The notes under the pieces: model-generated
What the model was told of the DNA's origin: nothing
Databases searched by the model: none
What the model saw: the letters and a program-made list of their open reading frames with translations, nothing else
In this document: positions 53,999 through 62,126 of the stretch, in pieces
Numbering within the stretch: the stretch's first letter is position 1
Layout of the letters: the number at the start of each line of letters is the position of its first letter
Program-made: the position numbers and the translations under genes
Assembly (NCBI RefSeq): GCF_029955155.1
Contig: NZ_JAPNOZ010000004.1
Span: 335,996-399,995 of the forward strand
Length of the DNA: 64,000 bases
Source of the DNA: Psychrobacillus sp. NEAU-3TGS
GTDB lineage: Bacteria; Bacillota; Bacilli; Bacillales_A; Planococcaceae
Direction: 5' to 3'

Positions 53999-54511
53999 AT
54001 GACTCGAAATTGGATGCGATTTTTTTTCGCGTCGCTAGCTGTCATTTTATTAGTTGGATGCTCTTCCATGGAAGATGAAGTGGAAGATGGTATAGAAAAT
54101 GCTAAGTTAGTTTTTCAAAGAGATGCTGAAAAACCGAATGAAAAAATAAACAATATGAAATTATTTATCCCTAGTGGTTTTTCAATAGAAGATGAGCCTG
54201 ATGAAACGAATATTATTCTTTCGAAAGGGAAAGATTCCTATATTTTATTTCTTAACCCTAACGAATTACCAGGTAGTCGATTATATTATGATTTAATGAT
54301 GGCAGACACTAATTTAAATATAGTAGAAGAGAAGACATTTGAACAAAATGGTCGATTTGGATTTGTAGCGGTTCTCGAAAATAGTGAAGAGAAATACGAG
54401 CTCATTACTAGTATTGGTGGTATTAAGCTGTCAACGATTTCCAAACAACAAGATATTGCAGGGAATTTGGAAAAAATGATGACAATTGTTCGATCCATCA
54501 CAACAAATTAA
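53999..54511 (+). CDS. Putative lipoprotein, 170 residues
   Basis: The signal peptide RFFFASLAVILLVGCSS has a lipobox ending at Cys20. The mature part is acidic and mixed (KLFIPSGFSIEDEPDETNI, YDLMMADTNLNIVEEKTF), with no known domain. ATG after TGGAGG. It is 12 bp before ytpP, so it is probably cotranscribed with ytpP-ytpQ-ytpR. Function unknown. Confidence 0.8.
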   Translation: MTRNWMRFFFASLAVILLVGCSSMEDEVEDGIENAKLVFQRDAEKPNEKINNMKLFIPSGFSIEDEPDETNIILSKGKDSYILFLNPNELPGSRLYYDLMMADTNLNIVEEKTFEQNGRFGFVAVLENSEEKYELITSIGGIKLSTISKQQDIAGNLEKMMTIVRSITTN

Positions 54512-54523
54512 AGGAGAATTTAC

Positions 54524-54907
54524 ATGCAAAATTTAACTTCATTAGAACAATTCGAGCAGTTAAAGGAAGAGGAAAAGGTAGTTTTCAAATTTACAGCGGA
54601 TTGGTGTCCGGATTGCCATTTCATCGACCCTTTTATGGGAGAAATAGAAGACAAGTTTTCAAGCTTTACATTCGTGTCTGTAAATCGGGATGAATTTATC
54701 GATTTATGTGGCCACTTAGACGTGTACGGGATTCCGAGTTTTATCGTTTTCGAAAATGGTGTGGAAAAAGGTCGTTTTGTTAGTAAAGACCGCAAACAAG
54801 AGAAGAAATTGAATCATTTCTTCAAACGATGTAAAACATTCAAACGGTTCACTCATGGTGGACCGTTTAACTTTTTTCAGCCAATAGTTACACCGTGGCG
54901 TAATTGA
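54524..54907 (+). CDS. ytpP: Thioredoxin-like protein YtpP
   Basis: A 127-residue thioredoxin fold with the active site TADWCPDCHFIDP (CPDC near residue 29) and the cis-proline loop VYGIPSFIVF. The C-terminus is longer than usual, ending in a basic stretch. Cytoplasmic, with no signal. ATG after AAGGAG. YtpP is next to ytpQ in B. subtilis too; it has been linked to thiol maintenance. Confidence 0.9.
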   Translation: MQNLTSLEQFEQLKEEEKVVFKFTADWCPDCHFIDPFMGEIEDKFSSFTFVSVNRDEFIDLCGHLDVYGIPSFIVFENGVEKGRFVSKDRKQEKKLNHFFKRCKTFKRFTHGGPFNFFQPIVTPWRN

Positions 54908-54931
54908 TTGAATGGAAGGGAAAGATTTACT

Positions 54932-55747
54932 GTGAAAGCACTAGAGTTTATAAGAGTTTTAAAAACAAAACTATCAGAAGAGATATATACGTATGATTAT
55001 AATCGCGAGACAAATAAACTTCGATTGACGCATAAGGAGATAGGTAAAGGAATTGATATGTCAATACCTCCTATTTTAGCTAAATACGAAACGAAGAAGG
55101 ATCAAGCAATCGATGAGGTAGTCTACACGATTCATCATACATTTTTAGCGATGGAAAAAGAAAAAGCGGGAGAAATTGATCCGGCTTCTTCTGTTTATCC
55201 AATTATACGTTCGACCTCATTTCCTTTGAAATCGAATGAAGGAAATAAATTTATTACAAAAGACCATACTGCAGAAACACGTATTTATTATGCTTTAGAT
55301 TTAGGAAGCACCTATCGATTACTCGATGAAAAAATGTTAGCTGCTTGGAATATTAGGGAAACAGAAATTCGCGAAAGAGCATTATTCCAAGTTAGAAACT
55401 TAGAAACAAATTATAAAAAAGATATCGTAGCAGACAACACATTCTATTTCTTCAATAATAACGATGGATATGATGCTAGTCGTATGTTAAATGAATCACT
55501 TCTTCGAGATATGAAAAAAATAATTGTTGGAGATATGACTGTTTCTGTACCCCATCAAGATGTTATGATTATCGGTGATATAAGAAATGAAACTGGATAC
55601 GACGTTCTTGCTCAAATGACGATGCATTTCTTCACAATTGGAACAGTACCCATTACTTCATTATCTTTTATATATGAAAATGGAGATTTAGAGCCGATAT
55701 TTATCATGGCGAAAAATCGAGTAACGAAGGAGAACGAAGACAAATGA
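54932..55747 (+). CDS. ytpQ: YtpQ family protein (DUF1444)
   Basis: A 271-residue DUF1444 protein: KGIDMSIPPILAKYETKKDQ, PIIRSTSFPLKSNEG, YYALDLGSTYRLLDE and DVMIIGDIRNETGYDVLAQM are family-like blocks. GTG start at 54932 follows GGAAGGG and gives a normal length; a TTG 24 bp earlier is the alternative. Overlaps ytpR by 4 bp (ATGA). Role unknown. Confidence 0.85.
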   Translation: MKALEFIRVLKTKLSEEIYTYDYNRETNKLRLTHKEIGKGIDMSIPPILAKYETKKDQAIDEVVYTIHHTFLAMEKEKAGEIDPASSVYPIIRSTSFPLKSNEGNKFITKDHTAETRIYYALDLGSTYRLLDEKMLAAWNIRETEIRERALFQVRNLETNYKKDIVADNTFYFFNNNDGYDASRMLNESLLRDMKKIIVGDMTVSVPHQDVMIIGDIRNETGYDVLAQMTMHFFTIGTVPITSLSFIYENGDLEPIFIMAKNRVTKENEDK

Positions 55748-56370
55748 ATATTTTTTACAATGAAGTAGGCGTAGGGGATGTACTTTTAGTGCAATTAACA
55801 CCTGAAAGAGTAGAAAAAGTAGTGACGGAAACAAAAGGTGACGTTACGTTTGTGAAAGATGCAAAAACAAACGAAGTATTAGCGATCAATATTTTTAACT
55901 TTAGCAAATACGAAAAAATAGAAACAAAAGGCAATGTTGAGCTTACAGAAGCGTTTGTTGAAAAAGTACAGCAAGCTTTACATACAAATGGGGCAGACTA
56001 CCAATTAGAAGTGGATTTATCACCTAAGTTTGTAGTTGGTTACGTAGAATCCTTAGAGCAGCATCCAAATGCAGACAAATTAAAAGTTTGCCAAGTAAAT
56101 GTTGGGGAAACAACTTTACAGATCGTATGTGGGGCTCCTAATGTGGATGCAGGCCAAAAAGTTGTAGTGGCGAAAGTAGGAGCAGTGATGCCTTCTGGTA
56201 TGGTTATTAAAGATGCAGAGCTTCGTGGAATTGCATCTAGCGGTATGCTTTGTTCTGCAAGAGAATTAGCATTACCGAACGCTCCTGAAGTGAAGGGTAT
56301 ATTAGTTCTAGACGAAAATGTTGAAATTGGAACACCATTGAATCATAAGACATGTATTCTTTATCTGTAA
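55744..56370 (+). CDS. ytpR: tRNA-binding-domain protein YtpR
   Basis: A 208-residue protein with an EMAP/Arc1-type tRNA-binding domain in its second half: PKFVVGYVESLEQHPNADKL, then CQVNVGETTLQIVCGAPNVD and MPSGMVIKDAELRGIASSGM, as in the start of PheT. Unlike PheT it has no synthetase part. The C-terminal tail after EIGTPL is unlike relatives and may be a local change. Start overlaps ytpQ. Confidence 0.9.
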   Translation: MNIFYNEVGVGDVLLVQLTPERVEKVVTETKGDVTFVKDAKTNEVLAINIFNFSKYEKIETKGNVELTEAFVEKVQQALHTNGADYQLEVDLSPKFVVGYVESLEQHPNADKLKVCQVNVGETTLQIVCGAPNVDAGQKVVVAKVGAVMPSGMVIKDAELRGIASSGMLCSARELALPNAPEVKGILVLDENVEIGTPLNHKTCILYL

Positions 56371-56395
56371 TTAGCTAATTTATATCAAAATATGA

Positions 56396-56424
56396 AAAAG
56401 CATGCCAATTTGGTATGCTTTTTT
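56396..56424 (+). terminator. Terminator after ytpR
   Basis: AAAAGCATGCC pairs with GGTATGCTTTT (one wobble) with a T-run; ends the lipoprotein-ytpPQR transcript. Confidence 0.85.
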
Positions 56425-56487
56425 ATTATATAAGGGGACGTATATCGTTTTTATTGGTAAAATAGAATGTATCTATTAGAAAGAGTG

Positions 56488-59445
56488 ATGAAATTGAATT
56501 GGTTTAAAAAACTATTTGGACTTAATGAAGAAGAAAATAGAGAAGAAATCGAAGTAGTAGAGAAAACGGTTTCGACTACACGATCAAGAACACCATTCCG
56601 CTTTCCGTTAATATCTGATGATGAAAAAAATGAAACGGTATATGAGCCACAAATCGAAGAAAACACGATGCAAGAGCCTTTTATAGAAAAACCATTAACA
56701 GAAGAACAACTATATAAGCCGTTGTACACGCAAGAGAAATGGCAACAAAGGAAACAACCGACCATTATACACCGTTCCGACAAGACTATAGTGGATGATA
56801 CGCCCGCAATTATAAGGAAAAAAAGAGGATTTACACCATCAGAAGTACCTTCCCCTGTATATGGGTATTCAAAAAAAAGTAGAGGAACTTCAAATGCTAA
56901 TAACAAATCAGTAGTAGACAATGCACCAATCCGTACTATTCAAGAAACATGGCAACAGCGAAAAATACAAAAAGTAGAACAACAAGTAGTTAAAAATACA
57001 ACGGATGATATTATTACGTCAGTAAGTAAAAAAAGAGCATTTACGCCAACTGAGGTACCATCACCAATTTATGGATTTTCCAAAAATAGAGAAAAGCAAC
57101 TACCTATTGAAAACAAAGTGGAACAAGAAGCGAAAATAACAAAAGTAACGATAGAGGAAACACCTATAACTAGCATTCCGCAACAACTGGAAAAAGAAGA
57201 ATCGGTATCAACTTTTAGAAAGATAGAGGATGCTGTACTTACATTAGAACAAGAAGCATTGGAAGTAAAATCAGAAGTACTAGAAGAAAAACCGGAAGTG
57301 AAGGAAGAAAATACGGAAGTACTGGAAGAAATACCAGAAGTACAAGAAGTTAAACCAGAAGTACAAGAAGTTAAACCAGAAGTACCGGAAGAGAAAACGG
57401 AGTTACTAGAAGATAAACCAACAGTACAGGAAGTTAAACCGGAAGAAAAACCAGAAGTACAAGAAGTTAAACTAGAAATACCGGAAGAGAAACCGGAAAT
57501 ACAAGAAGAAAAACTGGAATTACTAGAAGTAAAACCTGTAGTACAGGAAGTAAAAATAGAAGAATCAGAAGAAAAACGAGAGGTACAAGAAGAAAAATCA
57601 GCACTACTAGTAGATAAACCGGAAATAAAACCAGAAGTTCGAAAAGAAAACATTCGTCCTTTTAATGTATTGATGCTGAAATCAGATAAACAACATATCG
57701 AAAAAGCGATAATTAAAAAAGAGGAAAAAGCAGAAGAGCCAATCGTAGTAGAAGCTCCAATTACTATAGCTCCAAAAGAAATTGCTTCCGAAGAAACTGC
57801 GGCGACATTAGCGGAAGAACAACCATTAGCGATGTTGGAGCAAGCAGAGGAAGAGAAACCGGAAGTTCAAAAAGAAATTATTCGACCGTTTAATGTCCTA
57901 ATGTTGAAATCAGATAAGCAAAAGATGAATAGACTAAATATAAATAATATACAGCAAAAGCCTACAGAGAAAATCGATGTACCTGAAACCTCTCCAAATG
58001 CAAATGAAGCGCAAGTGGAGCAGGAAATCGTTCTATCTAATTATACAAGACCATCATTCAGTTATTTGCTCCCTCCGGAAATGAAGGATGAGGACAAAGA
58101 ATGGATGGAAGAACAGGCATATACGTTAGTAGAAGCATTATCCCATTTTCAAGTAACCGGTGAAATTGTACAAATGGTTCAAGGCCCGGCTGTCACACAA
58201 TTTGAACTGACTGTAGGGCACGGGACAAAGGTAAGTAAAATCCGTAACTTAGCTGATGATTTAAAACTAGCCCTTGCTGCAAAGGATATACGTATTCAAG
58301 CACCAATTCCGGGAAAAAGGTCGATTGGTATTGAAATACCTAATCGGACGTCTAGAGCAGTTCGCATTTCTGAAGTGCTTAATACGGATGTTTTTATACA
58401 GTCGGATTCACCTCTTGAAGCAGCGCTTGGACTTGATCTTACTGGAAAACCCGTAACTCTGGATTTACGGAAAATGCCGCACGGCTTAATTGCAGGAGCA
58501 ACAGGATCGGGGAAATCTGTATTTATTAACTCTTTACTTGTTAGTTTGTTGTATAAAGCAACACCTGAAGAAGTAAAATTACTATTAATCGATCCTAAAA
58601 TGGTAGAGCTTGCTCCTTTTAATCACATTCCGCATTTGATAAGTCCTGTTATTACAGATGTCAAAGCTGCAACAGCAGCACTTAAATGGGCTGTTGAGGA
58701 AATGGAGCGTCGCTATCAACTGTTTGCGCATATTGGAGTGCGTGATATTAGCAGATATAACACGCTTGCAACGGATAAAAGAAAATTTGCTCAAAAACTT
58801 CCGTACATCGTGATTGTGATTGATGAGCTTGCTGACTTAATGATGATGGCTCCTGCAGAAGTGGAAGATGCTATTTGTCGTATTGCACAAAAAGCGAGAG
58901 CATGTGGTATTCATTTAGCTTTAGCTACTCAGCGTCCATCTGTAGATGTTATTACAGGACTTATTAAAGCGAATATTCCTACACGTATTGCTTTTTCTGT
59001 TTCTTCCCAAATCGATTCACGTACGATTTTAGATCAACAAGGAGCAGAACGCCTATTAGGTAAAGGAGATATGCTGTATCAAGGAAATGGCATGTCCAGT
59101 CCTGTTCGCATACAAGGTACTTACGTAACTGACGATGAAATCGAAGCGGTTATAGAATATGCGAGAAGTCAAGGGACTCCTGACTATATATTTGAACAAG
59201 AGGAATTGTTACAAAGAGCAGAAACTTCTGAGCAAGATGATTTATTTGAAGAAGCATGCCGCTTTATCGTAGAGCAAGGATCTGCTTCGACTTCTTTGTT
59301 ACAGCGTAAATTCCATATTGGATATAACCGTGCTGCAAGGCTAATAGATGCCATGTACGAGTGTGGTTATATTTCGGAGCAAAAAGGTAGTAAAGCAAGA
59401 GATGTGTTACTTACTAATGATAGTTTAGATCAAATATTTAGTTAA
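56488..59445 (+). CDS. sftA: DNA translocase SftA (FtsK/SpoIIIE family, soluble)
   Basis: A DNA pump clearing chromosome from the closing septum. The C-terminal motor (about residues 500-910) has Walker A AGATGSGKSVFINSLLVSLL, Walker B IVIVIDELADLMMMAPAE and KARACGIHLALATQRPSVDV; the DNA-reading gamma winged helix follows (LLQRKFHIGYNRAARLIDAM). There are no membrane helices, which distinguishes SftA from SpoIIIE. The N-terminal 450 residues are disordered, with Glu/Val/Pro/Lys repeats and doubled motifs. ATG at 56488; a TTG at 56494 (MNWFKKLFGL) is nearly as good. Ribosome site weak (AAAGAGTGA). Confidence 0.93.
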   Translation: MKLNWFKKLFGLNEEENREEIEVVEKTVSTTRSRTPFRFPLISDDEKNETVYEPQIEENTMQEPFIEKPLTEEQLYKPLYTQEKWQQRKQPTIIHRSDKTIVDDTPAIIRKKRGFTPSEVPSPVYGYSKKSRGTSNANNKSVVDNAPIRTIQETWQQRKIQKVEQQVVKNTTDDIITSVSKKRAFTPTEVPSPIYGFSKNREKQLPIENKVEQEAKITKVTIEETPITSIPQQLEKEESVSTFRKIEDAVLTLEQEALEVKSEVLEEKPEVKEENTEVLEEIPEVQEVKPEVQEVKPEVPEEKTELLEDKPTVQEVKPEEKPEVQEVKLEIPEEKPEIQEEKLELLEVKPVVQEVKIEESEEKREVQEEKSALLVDKPEIKPEVRKENIRPFNVLMLKSDKQHIEKAIIKKEEKAEEPIVVEAPITIAPKEIASEETAATLAEEQPLAMLEQAEEEKPEVQKEIIRPFNVLMLKSDKQKMNRLNINNIQQKPTEKIDVPETSPNANEAQVEQEIVLSNYTRPSFSYLLPPEMKDEDKEWMEEQAYTLVEALSHFQVTGEIVQMVQGPAVTQFELTVGHGTKVSKIRNLADDLKLALAAKDIRIQAPIPGKRSIGIEIPNRTSRAVRISEVLNTDVFIQSDSPLEAALGLDLTGKPVTLDLRKMPHGLIAGATGSGKSVFINSLLVSLLYKATPEEVKLLLIDPKMVELAPFNHIPHLISPVITDVKAATAALKWAVEEMERRYQLFAHIGVRDISRYNTLATDKRKFAQKLPYIVIVIDELADLMMMAPAEVEDAICRIAQKARACGIHLALATQRPSVDVITGLIKANIPTRIAFSVSSQIDSRTILDQQGAERLLGKGDMLYQGNGMSSPVRIQGTYVTDDEIEAVIEYARSQGTPDYIFEQEELLQRAETSEQDDLFEEACRFIVEQGSASTSLLQRKFHIGYNRAARLIDAMYECGYISEQKGSKARDVLLTNDSLDQIFS

Positions 59446-59478
59446 TATTGTTTATTAAATATATGGATGAAAAAATGA

Positions 59479-59484
59479 TATAAT
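59479..59484 (+). promoter_or_regulatory. Probable -10 of murC promoter
   Basis: Perfect TATAAT, with a poor -35 TTAAAT at about 59455-59460 (18-bp spacing). Confidence 0.4.
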
Positions 59485-59553
59485 GGGGAGTACGTCTACG
59501 CAGATAAATGATAGATGAAATTAAAAATGGATTAACTAGTGGTGTATTTAAGC

Positions 59554-59565
59554 GGGGATAGCCCC
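59554..59565 (+). other. GGGG-ATAG-CCCC hairpin abutting the murC ribosome site
   Basis: A 4-bp all-GC stem ends one base before, or touching, AGGAGG (59566-59571). It could modulate access to the ribosome site or protect the mRNA; no known riboswitch class matches the leader. Confidence 0.5.
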
Positions 59566-59581
59566 AGGAGGTTTACAACGT

Positions 59582-60883
59582 ATGACAAAGTATCATTTTA
59601 CAGGTATCAAGGGCTCTGGAATGAGCCCTTTGGCACAAATATTACATGATGTAGGAAATGAGGTACAAGGCTCTGATATTGAAAAATATTTCTTTACAGA
59701 AAAGCCTTTACATGAAAGAAATATAAATGTGTTGTTGTTTGATGAAGCAAACATTGATGAGGGCATGACAATTATTGCAGGAAATGCTTTTCCTGATAGT
59801 CATCCCGAGCTTATAAAAGCAAAGGAACTAGGTTTGGAAGTCATCCGTTATCATAACTTTTTAGGTGACTATATGAGCCGATTTACTTCCATTGCCGTAA
59901 CAGGTGCACATGGCAAAACATCTACAACTGGATTGCTTTCTCATGTATTAAGTGGGTATGCACCTACTTCTTTTTTAATCGGTGATGGCACTGGTAAAGG
60001 AGAAAAGGATGCAGCTAACTTTGTATTTGAGGCATGTGAATATCGTAGACATTTTCTAGCCTACAGCCCGGATTATGCGATCATGACCAATATTGACTTC
60101 GATCATCCAGATTATTTCCAAGATATTGAGGATGTATTTAACGCATTTCAATCTATGGCAATGCAGGTGAAAAAAGGAATTATTGCTTGTGGTGACGATG
60201 TCTATTTACAAAAGATTAAAGCACCGGTACCAGTTGTCTATTATGGTTTTGGAGAGCATAATGATTTTGCAGCCCGAAATATCGAAAAAACAACAGAAGG
60301 AACTTCTTTTGATGTATTTGTACGAAACGAGTTCTATGAGCGTTTTACGATTCCATTGTTCGGAGACCATGCTGTATTAAATTCACTTGCAGTTATCTCT
60401 CTATGCCATTATGAAGAAGTTCCAGCGGATACTATCCAAAGAGGATTAGAAACGTTTGAAGGTGTGAAAAGACGCTTTACCGAGACAATTATCGGGGACC
60501 GTATTATTATTGATGATTATGCGCATCATCCAACAGAAATTAAAGCAACGATTCAATCAGCACAGCAAAAATATCCAAAACGAAAAATTGTTGCGATATT
60601 TCAACCACATACATTTACAAGAACGAAAAAGTTTTTGCATGAATTTAGCGAGAGTCTAAGTTTAGCCGATCAAGTCTATTTATGTGATATTTTCGGTTCT
60701 GCTAGGGAAAATGCTGGCGAATTGTCCGTTCAAACACTTGCCGATTTAATCGAAAACAGTCATATTTTACATGAAGAGACGGTAGAACAATTACTTGTCT
60801 ATGAAGATGCAGTTTATCTTTTCATGGGAGCTGGGGATGTACAAAAATATCAGCAAGCGTTCGAAGAAAAACTAAATAGCTGA
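59582..60883 (+). CDS. murC: UDP-N-acetylmuramate-L-alanine ligase MurC
   Basis: Adds L-alanine to UDP-MurNAc in peptidoglycan synthesis. 433 residues. [18 protein letters not shown] binds the UDP part, [18 protein letters not shown] is the Mur ATP loop near residue 107, and [24 protein letters not shown] and [10 protein letters not shown] are family motifs. ATG after AGGAGG. It follows sftA as ytpS-murC does in B. subtilis, with its own -10-like element. Confidence 0.96.
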   Translation: MTKYHFTGIKGSGMSPLAQILHDVGNEVQGSDIEKYFFTEKPLHERNINVLLFDEANIDEGMTIIAGNAFPDSHPELIKAKELGLEVIRYHNFLGDYMSRFTSIAVTGAHGKTSTTGLLSHVLSGYAPTSFLIGDGTGKGEKDAANFVFEACEYRRHFLAYSPDYAIMTNIDFDHPDYFQDIEDVFNAFQSMAMQVKKGIIACGDDVYLQKIKAPVPVVYYGFGEHNDFAARNIEKTTEGTSFDVFVRNEFYERFTIPLFGDHAVLNSLAVISLCHYEEVPADTIQRGLETFEGVKRRFTETIIGDRIIIDDYAHHPTEIKATIQSAQQKYPKRKIVAIFQPHTFTRTKKFLHEFSESLSLADQVYLCDIFGSARENAGELSVQTLADLIENSHILHEETVEQLLVYEDAVYLFMGAGDVQKYQQAFEEKLNS

Positions 60884-60921
60884 AAAAAATGCTTAATCCT
60901 TTAGTGATTAAGCATTTTTTT
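60884..60921 (+). terminator. Terminator after murC
   Basis: AAAATGCTTAATC pairs with GATTAAGCATTTT and is followed by TTT. Confidence 0.9.
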
Positions 60922-60966
60922 AAAGGATATTTGAAAGAAACGTAGTATAGTAATATAGAGAAAGAA

Positions 60967-60991
60967 GTTTAATTTTATTCTTTTAGGGTAA
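60967..60991 (+). promoter_or_regulatory. Sigma-B-type promoter of ytxG-ytxH
   Basis: GTTTAA and GGGTAA with a 13-bp spacer, close to the sigma-B consensus. The B. subtilis ytxGHJ genes are general-stress genes, in agreement. Confidence 0.82.
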
Positions 60992-61029
60992 AAATGTTAT
61001 AGGTCAATGAAAAAAGGGGAGAAGACAAA

Positions 61030-61494
61030 ATGGAAAATCTTTTATACATAGCTGCTATTATAGCTGCAGTTGCATTTTTAGTGCTTTGTATAAGTCTAGC
61101 TGTTACATTGTTTTCAGTTAAAAAGACTTTAAATAATGTTGCGGACACATTAGATGGACTTGATACAAATCTACAAAATGTTACAAAGGAAACAGCGGAA
61201 CTTCTTCATAAAACAAACGGATTAGCGGAAGATATCCAGGAAAAGTCTGAAAAACTAAATACAGTTGTGGATGCTGTAAAAAATGTAGGTACTTCTGTAA
61301 GTGGTTTTAACCATTCTATACAGCGCCTAACGTCTTCTGTTACATCCGAGGTAGCAAAGAACGAAGAGAAAATAGCGCAAGTTGTCCAGTGGAGTAATGT
61401 TGTATTAGGAATACGAGATAAATGGAAAGAAAGAAAAGAGTTAGAGCAAGCTGGTTATCATGCTTATGAACAAAATAAAAAAACAAATTTATAA
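61030..61494 (+). CDS. ytxG: YtxG family protein (DUF948)
   Basis: A 154-residue DUF948 protein: one N-terminal membrane helix (IAAIIAAVAFLVLCISLAV) then a long coiled coil with heptad-like Asn/Val/Leu spacing (VADTLDGLDTNLQNVTKETA, LAEDIQEKSEKLNTVV). It is related to methyl-accepting-type helices in shape only. ATG after AAAGGGGAG. It forms a two-gene stress operon with ytxH. Confidence 0.9.
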   Translation: MENLLYIAAIIAAVAFLVLCISLAVTLFSVKKTLNNVADTLDGLDTNLQNVTKETAELLHKTNGLAEDIQEKSEKLNTVVDAVKNVGTSVSGFNHSIQRLTSSVTSEVAKNEEKIAQVVQWSNVVLGIRDKWKERKELEQAGYHAYEQNKKTNL

Positions 61495-61508
61495 TTGGAG
61501 GAATTTAT

Positions 61509-62087
61509 ATGAGCAATCACGAAACAAAAAAACCAAATTATAATGAAGCAACTTATAATCATGAATATTACGCAAATCAGGCATCGTATGATAGACAAGC
61601 AACTCCAAATTATCCAGCAGTCCCTTATTACAACGAAACGAGAGATAATGTTTATCGTGAAGAAGAAGTAAATGGAAAAGATTTTATCATTGGGGTATTC
61701 ATCGGTGGTATTATCGGCGCTGCGACTGCATTGTTGTTAGCTCCAAAATCAGGATCAGAGCTTCGTGGCAATCTCTCTACACAAGCAGGACAATTAAAAG
61801 AAAAAACGTTAGATTTTTCTTCAACTGCTAAAGAGAAAACGTCACAAATCTCGAAGCAATTACAAGAGCAATCAGGTCAATTAGTAGATAAAGTGAAGTC
61901 GATTAAAGGGCAACCAACGTCTCCTTTAGACGATGGTACCGCTTCATATGAAGGGGAAGAGCCTATGGATTATATGGAGACCATTTCTAATACAACAGAC
62001 GAGGTAACTGCAGAACAAGAAGATACTACTGCAGTAGCAGAAGCGCTAAAAGAAGCGGTAACAGGTACTAATAACTCGAATAAATAA
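61509..62087 (+). CDS. ytxH: General stress protein YtxH
   Basis: A 192-residue YtxH-family protein. The diagnostic glycine-rich helix FIIGVFIGGIIGAATALLL, then APKSGSELR, lies near residues 57-85. Before it is a Tyr/Asn-rich tail (YNEATYNHEYYANQASYD), after it an amphipathic helical region and an acidic end. ATG 14 bp after ytxG following TGGAGG. ytxJ, third in B. subtilis, is absent here. Confidence 0.9.
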   Translation: MSNHETKKPNYNEATYNHEYYANQASYDRQATPNYPAVPYYNETRDNVYREEEVNGKDFIIGVFIGGIIGAATALLLAPKSGSELRGNLSTQAGQLKEKTLDFSSTAKEKTSQISKQLQEQSGQLVDKVKSIKGQPTSPLDDGTASYEGEEPMDYMETISNTTDEVTAEQEDTTAVAEALKEAVTGTNNSNK

Positions 62088-62089
62088 TA

Positions 62090-62126
62090 AAACACGAAAC
62101 GAGCATATACTCGTTTCGTGTTTTAT
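62090..62126. terminator. Bidirectional terminator ytxH / FtsA-like gene
   Basis: AACACGAAACGAG and CTCGTTTCGTGTT pair perfectly around CATATA with A- and T-runs outside. Confidence 0.92.

Noticed and set aside
57069-57653. 194-codon Ser/Thr-rich frame antisense to sftA
   Set aside because: It is the mirror of the Glu-rich repeat linker of SftA; the low-complexity codons leave the opposite strand open. No start signal.
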